From Sporomusaceae bacterium (GTDB lineage: Bacteria; Bacillota; Negativicutes; Sporomusales; UBA7701), in assembly GCA_031460455.1 (NCBI GenBank), contig JAVKTQ010000015.1, forward strand, positions 1-64,000: DNA of 64,000 nucleotides. The letters run 5' to 3'. The notes under the pieces are model-generated. The model was not told where the DNA came from. It saw nothing but the letters and a program-made list of their open reading frames with translations, and did no database searches. Shown here in pieces: positions 1 through 7,800 of this stretch (position 1 is the stretch's first letter; each line of letters begins with the position of its first letter). The translations under genes were made by a program, and so were the position numbers.

Positions 1-136
1 GAAACCTTGTCGCTGCTTGCCTTGCCTGGTCTTTTACACCAGCTCCGCTTGCGGCGACTTTGTTATATTAACACGTCCCGGAGGGCGGTGTCAATCCATC
101 ATATCTTGGAAATTTCGCTTTATTGTCAGCGAACAA

Positions 137-250
137 TCGGCGTCTCCCTAATCTCCCGGGCCGTTGCCAGCCAAGTACCTTCAGCGTGTAAGAGCTTAAC
201 TTCTGTGTTCGGTATGGGAACAGGTGGAGCCTCTTAGCTATCGACACCGA
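137..250 (-). rRNA. rrf: 5S ribosomal RNA
   Basis: Read on the minus strand this contains the conserved 5S core CCCATACCGAACACAGAAG and the downstream GAAGGTACTTGG segment. The ends were placed by the terminal helix: TCGGTGTC at 243-250 pairs with GACGCCGA at 137-144 without mismatch, giving 114 nt. It lies 13 nt downstream of tRNA-Cys, so it is preceded by tRNAs and not by 23S rRNA. No 23S sequence is visible in the 136 nt to the left edge. Confidence 0.93.
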
Positions 251-263
251 ATATGTAGTTATT

Positions 264-338
264 TGGAGGCGACACCTAGATTCGAACTAGGGTGTAAAGG
301 TTTTGCAGACCTTAGCCTTACCGCTTGGCTATGTCGCC
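264..338 (-). tRNA. tRNA-Cys (anticodon GCA)
   Basis: The acceptor arms GGCGACA and TGTCGCC pair fully, the T-arm has the GTTCGAATC signature and the anticodon loop reads CTGCAAA with GCA as anticodon. The 3' CCA is encoded at 264-266. It is separated from tRNA-Gly by 5 nt, so the two are surely co-transcribed. Confidence 0.96.
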
Positions 339-343
339 GTAAA

Positions 344-418
344 TGGAGCGGAAGACGAGATTCGAACTCGCGACCCTCGCCTTGGCAAGGCGATGCTCTA
401 CCACTGAGCTACTTCCGC
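344..418 (-). tRNA. tRNA-Gly (anticodon GCC)
   Basis: The cloverleaf is complete: acceptor GCGGAAG with CTTCCGC, D-arm with AGCTCAGTGGTAGAGC, anticodon loop TTGCCAA (GCC), T-loop GTTCGAATC and encoded CCA at 344-346. It is the first gene of the tRNA-Gly / tRNA-Cys / 5S unit. Confidence 0.96.
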
Positions 419-429
419 GTCGGAGCAAT

Positions 430-458
430 AATATATCAGGATAAAGCATAAGTGTCAA
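430..458 (-). promoter_or_regulatory. Sigma-70 type promoter of the tRNA-Gly/tRNA-Cys/5S unit
   Basis: On the minus strand there is a perfect -35 box TTGACA (453-458), a 17-nt spacer and a -10 box TATATT (430-435). The -10 box ends 11 nt before the first base of tRNA-Gly, as expected for a stable-RNA promoter. Confidence 0.8.
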
Positions 459-582
459 CTAACATCTTTTGGAATCCCCGGAGTCCAAGGCCGCTGATGG
501 TTCCGGTTACCTTATCGCGAACTCCTGCGATTTATTTTTCCCAAAATTTGTAAGAACATCGGCTAAACTGAAGAGTATGCGC

Positions 583-611
583 AAATGCCGTCCCGGTCAG
601 GGGCGGCATTT
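583..611 (-). terminator. Strong hairpin after a GNAT remnant
   Basis: AAATGCCGTCCC and GGGGCGGCATTT form a 12-bp stem with one G-T pair and a 5-nt loop. It starts 4 nt beyond the stop codon of the GNAT remnant and is probably its old terminator. The U-tract is short, so efficiency is uncertain. Confidence 0.5.
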
Positions 612-614
612 ACC

Positions 615-800
615 TTACCCAAGGGAAAAACCGGCGTGCGTCTGTCGCCCACCCAGCCGCCGGTAAAACTCGTGGGCCTCGGTCCGGGCGGCGTTGCTCG
701 ACAGCACCAGCTCGGCTTCGCCATAATCGGCGCCGAAAGCAAGGCCGGGAACCTGCGTCAGGGCCGCAGCGCCTGAGGCGCAGGCCGACAGGCGAAGGTA
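615..800 (-). pseudogene. GNAT acetyltransferase C-terminal remnant
   Basis: A minus-strand open frame ending in TAA at 615-617 reads like the last third of a GNAT N-acetyltransferase. It has the helix and strand pattern around ELVLSSNAARTEAHEFYRRL, followed by a GF-type ending. That part of the GNAT fold holds the late acetyl-CoA-facing helix and last strands. There is no start codon or N-terminal acetyl-CoA site (V/IxxxxRxxG), and the frame dissolves into a hairpin and the next gene upstream. I read it as the 3' relic of a deleted gene. The upstream limit is approximate. Confidence 0.5.
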
Positions 801-817
801 GGGAATAAAGAAGCAGA

Positions 818-835
818 GCGGGCGACTCTTCCCGC
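818..835 (-). terminator. Hairpin behind the 46-residue gene
   Basis: GCGGG and CCCGC flank an 8-nt loop directly beyond the stop codon of the small coiled-coil gene, followed on the minus strand by a T-rich stretch (TCTGCTTCTTT). This is a plausible end for the methyl-branch operon or for the small gene alone. Confidence 0.45.
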
Positions 836-836
836 T

Positions 837-977
837 TTATTGGTTCTTTTCTTGCGAATAGTTAATCGCAAGCTCATTATAGAGGCGAAAAAGCTGAATA
901 ATCATAGCCTCCATAGTGCTTACCCTCTTTTTTAGTTCTTCTATTTCCGCAAGGCTTTCTTCATTTTGGTTTTCCAT
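837..977 (-). CDS. Small predicted coiled-coil protein, 46 aa, unknown function
   Basis: This short frame starts with ATG at 977 behind a GGGGG-containing ribosome binding site (CAAGGGGGCTAAC) and ends at TAA before a hairpin. The product is rich in Glu, Lys, Leu and Ile. Residues 4-35 show heptad-like spacing (LAEIEELKKRVSTMEAMIIQ), suggesting one amphipathic helix able to dimerise. There is no signal peptide or cysteine. It lies 48 nt downstream of the HdrA-like gene and could be the last gene of the methyl-branch operon. I recognise no family. It is real if judged by its ribosome site, codon pattern and terminator, but the evidence is indirect. Confidence 0.5.
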   Translation of the reverse strand: MENQNEESLAEIEELKKRVSTMEAMIIQLFRLYNELAINYSQEKNQ

Positions 978-1025
978 GTTAGCCCCCTTGAACTTTATAG
1001 TCGCTTTATATTACTAAACGGTCTC

Positions 1026-1565
1026 CTATGTTGGCTCCAATATGTAAGCAGCCATCATCGCAGCTTTATCAGCCAACGACAAAATTTTTGCCGGATCTTC
1101 CGGCCTTCCGCTCTCACCGACAACAAAAATCCCGCTTTTATTAGTCAATACAGGACAGAACTGATTTGTTGCAACTGACCCATAGTCGTTCAGGGCGATG
1201 CCCAATTGTCCCGCAATGCCTGATAGCACATCCGCTGCGTCGTTTTTACTGATAAGGACGATCGCTCCCGCCCGAATTCTAATCAGCGATTGTCCCGACG
1301 ATACCGCCCGGATACAGGCCACAAAGTCGCCGACTTTCCCCTCAAAGCTAACTAATTGAGCCTGCTCATACATGCAAACATCAGGATAGCGCGATATTTG
1401 AAGGGCAAGTTTTCCCGGCAGAGCCTGTGAATACGGCAGGAACGTTACCGGATGGCCCAATTCCGCCAGTTTCAACACGACGCGCAGCGCCGTGTCCTCT
1501 CCACCCAAGACGAGCGCCCTTTTTCTCAGCGCTTTTTTCTCATTATACCGCTTGGCTATCGGCAA
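1026..1565 (-). CDS. HdrA-like / pyridine nucleotide-disulfide oxidoreductase domain fragment protein
   Basis: The product (about 179 aa) resembles the flavin-domain parts of HdrA and related disulfide oxidoreductases. It has a strand-turn with LVLGGEDTALRVVLKLAELGH near the start (a Rossmann-like GG motif, degenerate) and a C-terminal GIFVVGESGRPEDPAKILSLADKAAMMAAYI segment, matching the part that contacts FAD in that superfamily. It lacks iron-sulfur cysteine motifs and is far shorter than HdrA. I chose the TTG at 1565 because AGAGGGGG lies at the right spacing, giving a 23-nt overlap with the amidohydrolase gene; a longer start at 1601 is possible. It may be an accessory flavoprotein or a fixed fragment derived from hdrA in the same operon. 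Confidence 0.6.
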   Translation of the reverse strand: MPIAKRYNEKKALRKRALVLGGEDTALRVVLKLAELGHPVTFLPYSQALPGKLALQISRYPDVCMYEQAQLVSFEGKVGDFVACIRAVSSGQSLIRIRAGAIVLISKNDAADVLSGIAGQLGIALNDYGSVATNQFCPVLTNKSGIFVVGESGRPEDPAKILSLADKAAMMAAYILEPT

Positions 1566-2748
1566 AAATATTAACCCCCTCTTTGAATACCTGGACAACA
1601 TTGCGCAAAAAGCCCATATTATCGAGAGGATTACCGCGAATAACCAGCAAGTCGGCTGCCTTGCCAGGCTCTATCGTGCCGGTGAAATCCCCGACCCCGA
1701 CAGCGCTTGCGGATTTTCCGGTCGCGGCCTGTATCGCCGCCAATGGCGACAGGCCGCAAGCGGCCAACAGCGCAAGCTCCTGCCAGACTTCGCCGTGAGC
1801 CACGCCCAAAGACCCGGCGTCCGTGCCGGCAATTATACCGCTTCCGGCATTGATTCCCCGACTGACCAACGCGTAATGCCCGTTGTATATCCGCTCCAGC
1901 CCGGCTTCGGGCATCGTTGCGGCAGGATGTGACTTGCTGCAGGCGAGCATTTGCCGTAAAGGCGAAAGCGTCGGTACCCAGTAAGCCGGGCCTTCGCCAA
2001 AGAGATCAACCGTCTTTTCGCCCATTAGGATGCCATGTTCGATGGTATCAACTTTGGCGATTAGCGCACTTCTCACGCCGACAGCGCCGTTAGCGTGAAC
2101 GCTGACCGGACGGCCCAGGCGCTGTGCCTCGGCCACGGCCGCCTCGATGTCATCACTGGACAACTCGGGAACACCGGTCTGTTCGGTCCGGAAGTCCACC
2201 AACCCGGTCGCCATAAGCTTGACGCAGTCCGCGCCCGCTGCGATCTGCTCGCGGACCGCCTGGGCAATTTCCTCCGGTCCGGCTGCTTCCCGGCCACCGG
2301 CGTAGTGAAAATGCCCGCCGGGGACGGATATCGACCGGTGGCAGGTAAGCACCCGCGGACCGAGTATTTTCTTTTCGCTGACAGCTCGTTTTAAGGTTGT
2401 TGCGATGCCGTAGGGACCGCCTAAATCTCTGACGGTGGTTACTCCTTTGCGGAGAGTCAGTTCCAGGTTCCGGGCGGCCCGGAAGAGCATGATTTCCCGC
2501 CCTTCCCGCAAGCGGCACCGGCGTTTCTCGATGTCGTCGATCCCTTCGAGGAATAAATGAACATGGCTGTCAATCAGGCCGGGCAGCACGGTGTAAGGCG
2601 AGTAGTCCACCGCTTGCTCGACCTGCGCTGCGGCAAAATCATCCTCGCCGCCAACCGCAACGATTTTACCGTTATCCACGGCAATAAAGCGGTCGATGCC
2701 CGGTAGAGCGCCGCTGCCGTCAATGAGCAGTCCCGCCTTAATCAGCAT
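1543..2748 (-). CDS. Amidohydrolase family metal-dependent hydrolase (imidazolonepropionase/prolidase-like)
   Basis: This 401-aa protein has the amidohydrolase TIM-barrel plan. An N-terminal beta-sandwich strand is followed by PGLIDSHVH (metal ligands H62 and H64), VKLMATG with K177 as the likely carboxylated bridging lysine, VSVHANG (H218), IEHG (H238) and AGTDAG (D310). The closing IEPGKAADLLVI is typical of the imidazolonepropionase / Xaa-Pro dipeptidase branch. The enzyme should hydrolyse a cyclic or linear amide, but the substrate cannot be read. It starts 27 nt after metF and overlaps the HdrA-like gene, so it is transcribed with the methyl-branch genes. Its link to one-carbon metabolism is open. 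Confidence 0.85.
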   Translation of the reverse strand: MLIKAGLLIDGSGALPGIDRFIAVDNGKIVAVGGEDDFAAAQVEQAVDYSPYTVLPGLIDSHVHLFLEGIDDIEKRRCRLREGREIMLFRAARNLELTLRKGVTTVRDLGGPYGIATTLKRAVSEKKILGPRVLTCHRSISVPGGHFHYAGGREAAGPEEIAQAVREQIAAGADCVKLMATGLVDFRTEQTGVPELSSDDIEAAVAEAQRLGRPVSVHANGAVGVRSALIAKVDTIEHGILMGEKTVDLFGEGPAYWVPTLSPLRQMLACSKSHPAATMPEAGLERIYNGHYALVSRGINAGSGIIAGTDAGSLGVAHGEVWQELALLAACGLSPLAAIQAATGKSASAVGVGDFTGTIEPGKAADLLVIRGNPLDNMGFLRNVVQVFKEGVNIFADSQAV

Positions 2749-2775
2749 GATATCGCGTCCCTCATGTCAAAACGA

Positions 2776-3729
2776 TCAGTCGATAACAGGCCGCGCCTGC
2801 AGCCCGGCGCGGGTAACAATCTCCGGCAGGACGGCTTCCCAGCCAACCGGCATGATGTGAATTCCCTTTACCCCGGCAATATTCCGGAGCTTCGCAATCA
2901 GCTCGACGGCAATGGCTTTGCCTTCTTCCTGCGGGTTCTCCGCTTTTGCCATCCGCTCGACAAGCTCGTCGGGCACGCTGATGCCGGCCACATTTTCCTT
3001 CATATATTTAAGAGCCCGAACTGACTTCACGGGTATGACCCCGGCCATGATATTCACCCGCTGGTCAAGGCCGGCACTGCGTACAAGGCTCATCCAGTTA
3101 GCAAACTGCTCGACATCGAAAATGGCCTGGGTCTGGATGAACTGGGCCCCGGCCCGGACCTTTTTGGCCAGCCGCATCACCCTCAGTTCAAGCGGGTCGC
3201 CGAAGGGGCTTTCGACCGCGCCGATATAAAAACGCGGTTCGTTTTTCATCTCCTCCCCGCTCAGCATCTTCTTCTCGTCGCGCATCATTTTTACCAGGGC
3301 GATGAGCTGGATGGAATCAATGTCGAAGACATTTTTGGCGGACGGGTGATTGCCGAAGGATTGATGATCGCCGCTCAGGCAAAGTACATCGCGGATCCCC
3401 AGGCTATAAGCACCCAGCAGATCGCTCTGGATAGCGATCCGGTTCCGATCCCGGCAGGTCATCTGCATAATGGGATTGCCGCCGTGCCGCAGGATATGCA
3501 CTGCGCCGGCGATGCTGGAGAGCCTGACGACAGCGCTTTGGTTGTCGGTGATATTAAACCCGTCGCAATATGTTCTGGATTCCTCGGTGTGATGAATTAT
3601 ACTGTCCGCCGAGGCTCCTTTTTGCGGGCCGATTTCCGAGGTAACGACAAATTCGCCCCTGGCGAATAGCCTCTCCAGTTTGCTTTCCGTCGTAAACTCC
3701 CGCCCGTCCTGTGTTGCCGGTTCACTCAT
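2776..3729 (-). CDS. metF: Methylenetetrahydrofolate reductase, catalytic subunit MetF
   Basis: The 317-aa product is a MetF-type TIM barrel that binds FAD and reduces 5,10-methylene-THF to 5-methyl-THF, the last reductive step of the methyl branch. Family features are the N-terminal FVVTSEIGPQKGA strand, DNQSA in place of the usual early NP-binding loop, the MTCRDRN segment, LCLSGDH and the late IQTQAIFD followed by GVIPV. Its start overlaps the metV stop as ATGA, implying coupled translation. With MetV, MvhD and HdrABC encoded directly upstream, it should work inside the multi-subunit MetFV-Hdr-Mvh complex known from acetogens, not as a stand-alone NAD(P)H enzyme. Confidence 0.96.
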   Translation of the reverse strand: MSEPATQDGREFTTESKLERLFARGEFVVTSEIGPQKGASADSIIHHTEESRTYCDGFNITDNQSAVVRLSSIAGAVHILRHGGNPIMQMTCRDRNRIAIQSDLLGAYSLGIRDVLCLSGDHQSFGNHPSAKNVFDIDSIQLIALVKMMRDEKKMLSGEEMKNEPRFYIGAVESPFGDPLELRVMRLAKKVRAGAQFIQTQAIFDVEQFANWMSLVRSAGLDQRVNIMAGVIPVKSVRALKYMKENVAGISVPDELVERMAKAENPQEEGKAIAVELIAKLRNIAGVKGIHIMPVGWEAVLPEIVTRAGLQARPVID

Positions 3730-4394
3730 AGGAGCACATCCTCCCTTACATACTTGCGGGGACCGCCGTCGCGGGATTTCGACCAGTCCTTCACCGGAAA
3801 GATCTCGCCCAGGGCGGCTTCCCGGCCCTGGCGCTTCAGTTGTTCATAGATAAGCGTCCAGGCGCACGGGGTGTCCGGGTTGACTTCGCATTTGCCGCCC
3901 TGCGAGCCGCCGCACGGACCATTGAGGATGCTCTTCGAACAGCGAATGATCGGGCAGATGCCGCCGGTGCGGGCCAGGATACACTCGCCGCAGAGGGCGC
4001 AGCGCTCCTCCCAGATGCCGTGTTCGGTCGTGCCGCCGATAAACTTCGTATTCTGGGCCGGGATGATTACCTTGTCCGGATACCGCTCAGCCAAGTACTG
4101 GACACCCACTCCGCAGGCCAGCGACACGACGCATTCGGCCGCCTGCACTTTCTCCGCAAGCTTGTCGACATACTCTTTGTCGCACTGGCGCTCCAGCGTT
4201 TCCGTCGCCGTATCGATCGGCTTGCCATCTTTTTTCCGCAGAATACGCAGGCTGGTGGCCAGAATATCCACTTCTTTCTGGCCGCCGGACAAGCAAACGG
4301 TTACACAGCCCCCACAGCCGACAACAAGTACCTTTTTGGCATCCTTGATGCTTTCCGCTATCTCGGCCAATGGCTTTTGTTCGGCGACGATCAT
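3726..4394 (-). CDS. metV: MetV, iron-sulfur partner subunit of methylenetetrahydrofolate reductase
   Basis: This 222-aa protein is the MetV (zinc-finger-like MTHFR C-terminal) family. It has an N-terminal CGGCVTVC motif (about residues 27-34) and a cysteine-rich centre with CALCGEC, ICPIIRC and GPCGG that can hold an iron-sulfur cluster and zinc. MetV wires electrons into MetF in acetogens. The gene overlaps mvhD upstream (4391-4394) and metF downstream (3726-3729) by four bases each. Length and cysteine pattern are those of the Moorella-type subunit. Confidence 0.94.
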   Translation of the reverse strand: MIVAEQKPLAEIAESIKDAKKVLVVGCGGCVTVCLSGGQKEVDILATSLRILRKKDGKPIDTATETLERQCDKEYVDKLAEKVQAAECVVSLACGVGVQYLAERYPDKVIIPAQNTKFIGGTTEHGIWEERCALCGECILARTGGICPIIRCSKSILNGPCGGSQGGKCEVNPDTPCAWTLIYEQLKRQGREAALGEIFPVKDWSKSRDGGPRKYVREDVLL

Positions 4395-4837
4395 GCTTCT
4401 TCACCATCTTTCTTTGTCTGGCTATGCGCCTTGTTCAAAGGACTCGGCCCCAGCGCCCGGATGCGCTCGGTCATCTCGTTGGCGATTTCCGCGAACCGCG
4501 GCCCCATCGAGCTCGACAAATTATACATCTCCAGCCGCTCGCCGCCGATGCCCAGTTCGTCGAGGAGTTTTTTAACATATTCCACCCGCTTGCGGGCTCG
4601 GATATTTCCTTTGAGATAATGGCAATCGCCCTCCATGCAGCCGGCCACATAGACGCCGTCCGCCCCTTCCTCGAAGGCGGTGAGCAGCATGTTATGCTCG
4701 ATCTTGCCCGAGCAGGGAAGCTCGATCATCCGGATGTTGGCCGGGTATTGCAGGCGCATGGAGCCGGCCAGATCGGCCGCCGAATATGCGCAATAGTAAC
4801 AACAGAAAGCGATTATCCTCGGCTCGAAAGCACTCAC
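4391..4837 (-). CDS. mvhD: MvhD-type iron-sulfur electron transfer subunit
   Basis: The 148-aa product belongs to the MvhD / HdrA-linker family. It has CCYYCAYSAAD near the N-terminus, ELPCSGKI and GVYVAGCMEGDCHY, the conserved cysteines that bind a [2Fe-2S] cluster. In methanogens and acetogens this subunit bridges a hydrogenase or dehydrogenase and HdrA. Here it sits between hdrA and metV with 4-nt overlaps on both sides, so it probably bridges HdrA and MetFV. About 25 C-terminal residues rich in Lys, Gln and Ser look disordered. Confidence 0.93.
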   Translation of the reverse strand: MSAFEPRIIAFCCYYCAYSAADLAGSMRLQYPANIRMIELPCSGKIEHNMLLTAFEEGADGVYVAGCMEGDCHYLKGNIRARKRVEYVKKLLDELGIGGERLEMYNLSSSMGPRFAEIANEMTERIRALGPSPLNKAHSQTKKDGEEA

Positions 4838-7800
4838 GCCGACACCTCCTTGAACAGGCCGCGAATTTTGTCAAGCACCTGGTGATCTTTGTAATGCTGG
4901 AGCTGGATCGCTTTGTTCGGGCATTCCCCGGCGCAGCTGCCGCAGCCATGGCACTGGACAGGTTCGATATAAGCCTTCCAGGAGGCGTCGATACGGGGCA
5001 CACTGTAAGGGCAGATGCGGACACAGGTCAGGCAGGCGGCGCATTTGTCCTGATCGACGGTGGCGACCACCCCGCCGGCCATTAGATTGTCCCGGGAAAG
5101 GATGGTGGCGGCGCGGGCGACCGCGCCCTGGGCCTGGCAGATAGCTTCGTCGACCGACTTGGGAGAATGGGCCCCGCCGCAAAGATAGATGCCCTGAGTG
5201 GGGAAATCGATCGGCCCCAGCTTGGCGTGGGTTTCGACAAAGAAGCCGTCTTCGTTGACCGGCACCTTGAGTAGCATGCCAAGCCCCCGTGCCGTATCCG
5301 AAGGGACAGTGCCCGGAGCCAGCACTACTAGCTCGGGCTTTACGGCAATAATGGTTTTTAGGCTTGGTTCATAGAAGTCGCAGCAGAGGCCGTCGCCGTC
5401 CCTGGTAACGACCGGCTTGCGGTCGGGTGTGTAAAGGATGAAGCGGATGCCTTTGGCGCGCGCTTCCTTGTACAGTTTCTCCATGAAGCCGTAGGTGCGA
5501 ATGTCCCGGTAGAGGATGAAGATGTCGGTGTCGGGCTGCCGCTCTTTGAGGGCGATGGCATTCTTCAGGGCCTGCCCGCAACAGGTGCGGCTGCAGTAAT
5601 TGAGCTCGTCATTACGGGAGCCGGCGCACTGGATCATGACAATTTGCCTGGCGGCCAGCGGCTGACCGGCAGCCACCATTTTTTCGAAGGCGGTAGTGGT
5701 AACGACCCTGGAATCTTCGCCGCACAAATAGCCTGTCGGCAGCCGTTCCTGGACGCCGGTGGCGACGATTACCGCGCCGTGGTCGATACTGGTTTCCGCC
5801 CCTGTTTGCCGGGCGCGGATCGTTGTGACGAAATGTCCGGCATGACCGGAGAAGCCCACTGCCTCACTGGCGGTAAACACCTTGACCAGCGGGTGGCTCC
5901 CTGTGTCGGCGATAAGTTGCCGCAGGCGGGCCTGGACGTCGTTGCCATCGAAATCCTGATACACTTCGCGGGCATGACCGCCCAGCTCGGCTTCCTTCTC
6001 CACGATATAGGCGGCGAAGCCCTGGCGGGCCGCGGTCAGCGCGGCCGTCATCCCGGCGACGCCGCCGCCGATGACCAACAGCGAATTGATAACCGGGACG
6101 GAATGGAGGTTAAGCGCCTCATGGTGCCTAACCTTGGCCACCGCCATCCGCACAAGGTCTTTGGCCTTTTCGGTGGCGTTCGCCGGTTCGCCGCGGTGGA
6201 CCCACGAGCACTGGTCGCGAATATTGGCCATTTCGAAGTAGAACTGGTTAAGGCCGGCCTCCCGCAGCATTTCACGGAAAAGCGGCTGATGGGTCCTCAT
6301 GGTGCAGGAGGCCACCACCACGCGATTGAGCCCCTTCTCCTCAATTATTTCTTTCATCCGTTTAAGCGTATCCTGAGAACAGGTATAGAGATTATCCTGG
6401 CAATGAATCACGCCAGGCAGCTTCTGGGCATAAGCGACAACCTCGGGAACACTTACGACCGAGGCGATGTTGATGCCGCATTCGCAGATAAATACGCCGA
6501 TCCGCGGCTCCTCCGTAGTGACGTCCCGCTCCGGCGGATAGACTTTCTCGCGCTTCAAGGTATTGCGAGCGTCGGTCAGCAGTTCGCCCGCCTTGGCGGC
6601 GGCAGCGCTGGCGCTCACTACCGTTTCGGGGATATCCCGCGGCCCCTGGAAGGCACCGGCGACATAAATCCCGGCGCGGGTCGTTTCCGTCGGGCTGAAC
6701 GGGGCGGTGGCGGCAAAACCGTAGGGGTTGGCCTCGATACCGACGGCAGCCATCAGTTCGCCCGCCTGTTTCGGCGGGCGAACGCCGACGGCCAGGACGA
6801 CGAGGTCGAATTCCTCGTCGACGATTTCCCCGGTCTCGCTGATATATTTGATAAACAGGTTGCCGGTTACCGGGTCTTCCTTGACGGTCGAAATCATCGC
6901 CCGTACGTAGCGGACGCCGCCTCGCTGGGCCGCGTCGACGTATTTATCGAAATTTTTGCCGTAGGAGCGCATATCGAGGTAGAAGATGGTCGGCTCGATG
7001 CCGGCGTCATGTTCGCGGGCGATAAGCGCTTCCTTGGTGGAATACATGCAGCAAATGGACGAGCAGTATTCGGCTCCCCCGTCGGCGCACTCCCGCGAGC
7101 CGACACACTGGATGAAAGCCACCTTGCGGGGGGCGGCCTGGTCCGACGGGCGCACGACATGCCCGACCGTCGGCCCGGTCGACGACAACAGTCGCTCGAA
7201 TTCGAGACTGCTGATAACATTCGGGTAGACGCCATAGCCGTATTCGCCCTTCAGGGCGGCGTCATAGACATCAAAGCCGGGGGTGAGCACAACAGCGCCC
7301 ACCGGAAGGTCGACCGCTTCGTCGGCGTCTGCATGGCAAATAACCTGCTTTTTGCACACCTTTTCGCACTGGAGGCATTCGGAACAGATGCCGCAGTTAA
7401 GGCACCGGTTAGCCTCCTCGATCGCCACTTCCCTGGTCATGCCCAGCGCCACTTCCCGGTAGTCGCCGGCACGGTCGGCGGCGGGGGCGAAGCGCTGCGG
7501 CCGACGGGACGCCGGATTAACGGGCGTATCCGCCGGTTGGCCGATTTTGTCCTGGAAGGACTTTTCGCGTCCGGAGTCTAGCGGGCTGCCATTGAGGTAT
7601 CTATCTATAGATATGGCGGCTTCGTGAGCGCTGGCCACCGCTTCAATCACCGAGGCCGGACCGTGGGCGATGTCGCCGCAAGCGAAAACACGGGCGTCGC
7701 CGGTCGCCTTGGTGATGGGATCGGCGGCGATAGTTCCCCGCGCCGTAGCCACAGCATCCTGTCCGCGGAGGAAATCAAGATCGGCCGCCTGGCCGATAGC

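Noticed and set aside
7-451. Short plus-strand frames across the 5S and tRNA region
   Set aside because: They run antisense through stable RNA genes and have no protein similarity.
5644-7581. Long plus-strand open frame of 645 codons opposite hdrA
   Set aside because: It is the antisense shadow of a high-GC coding sequence; the minus-strand frame has full-length HdrA/GltD motifs and the plus frame has none.
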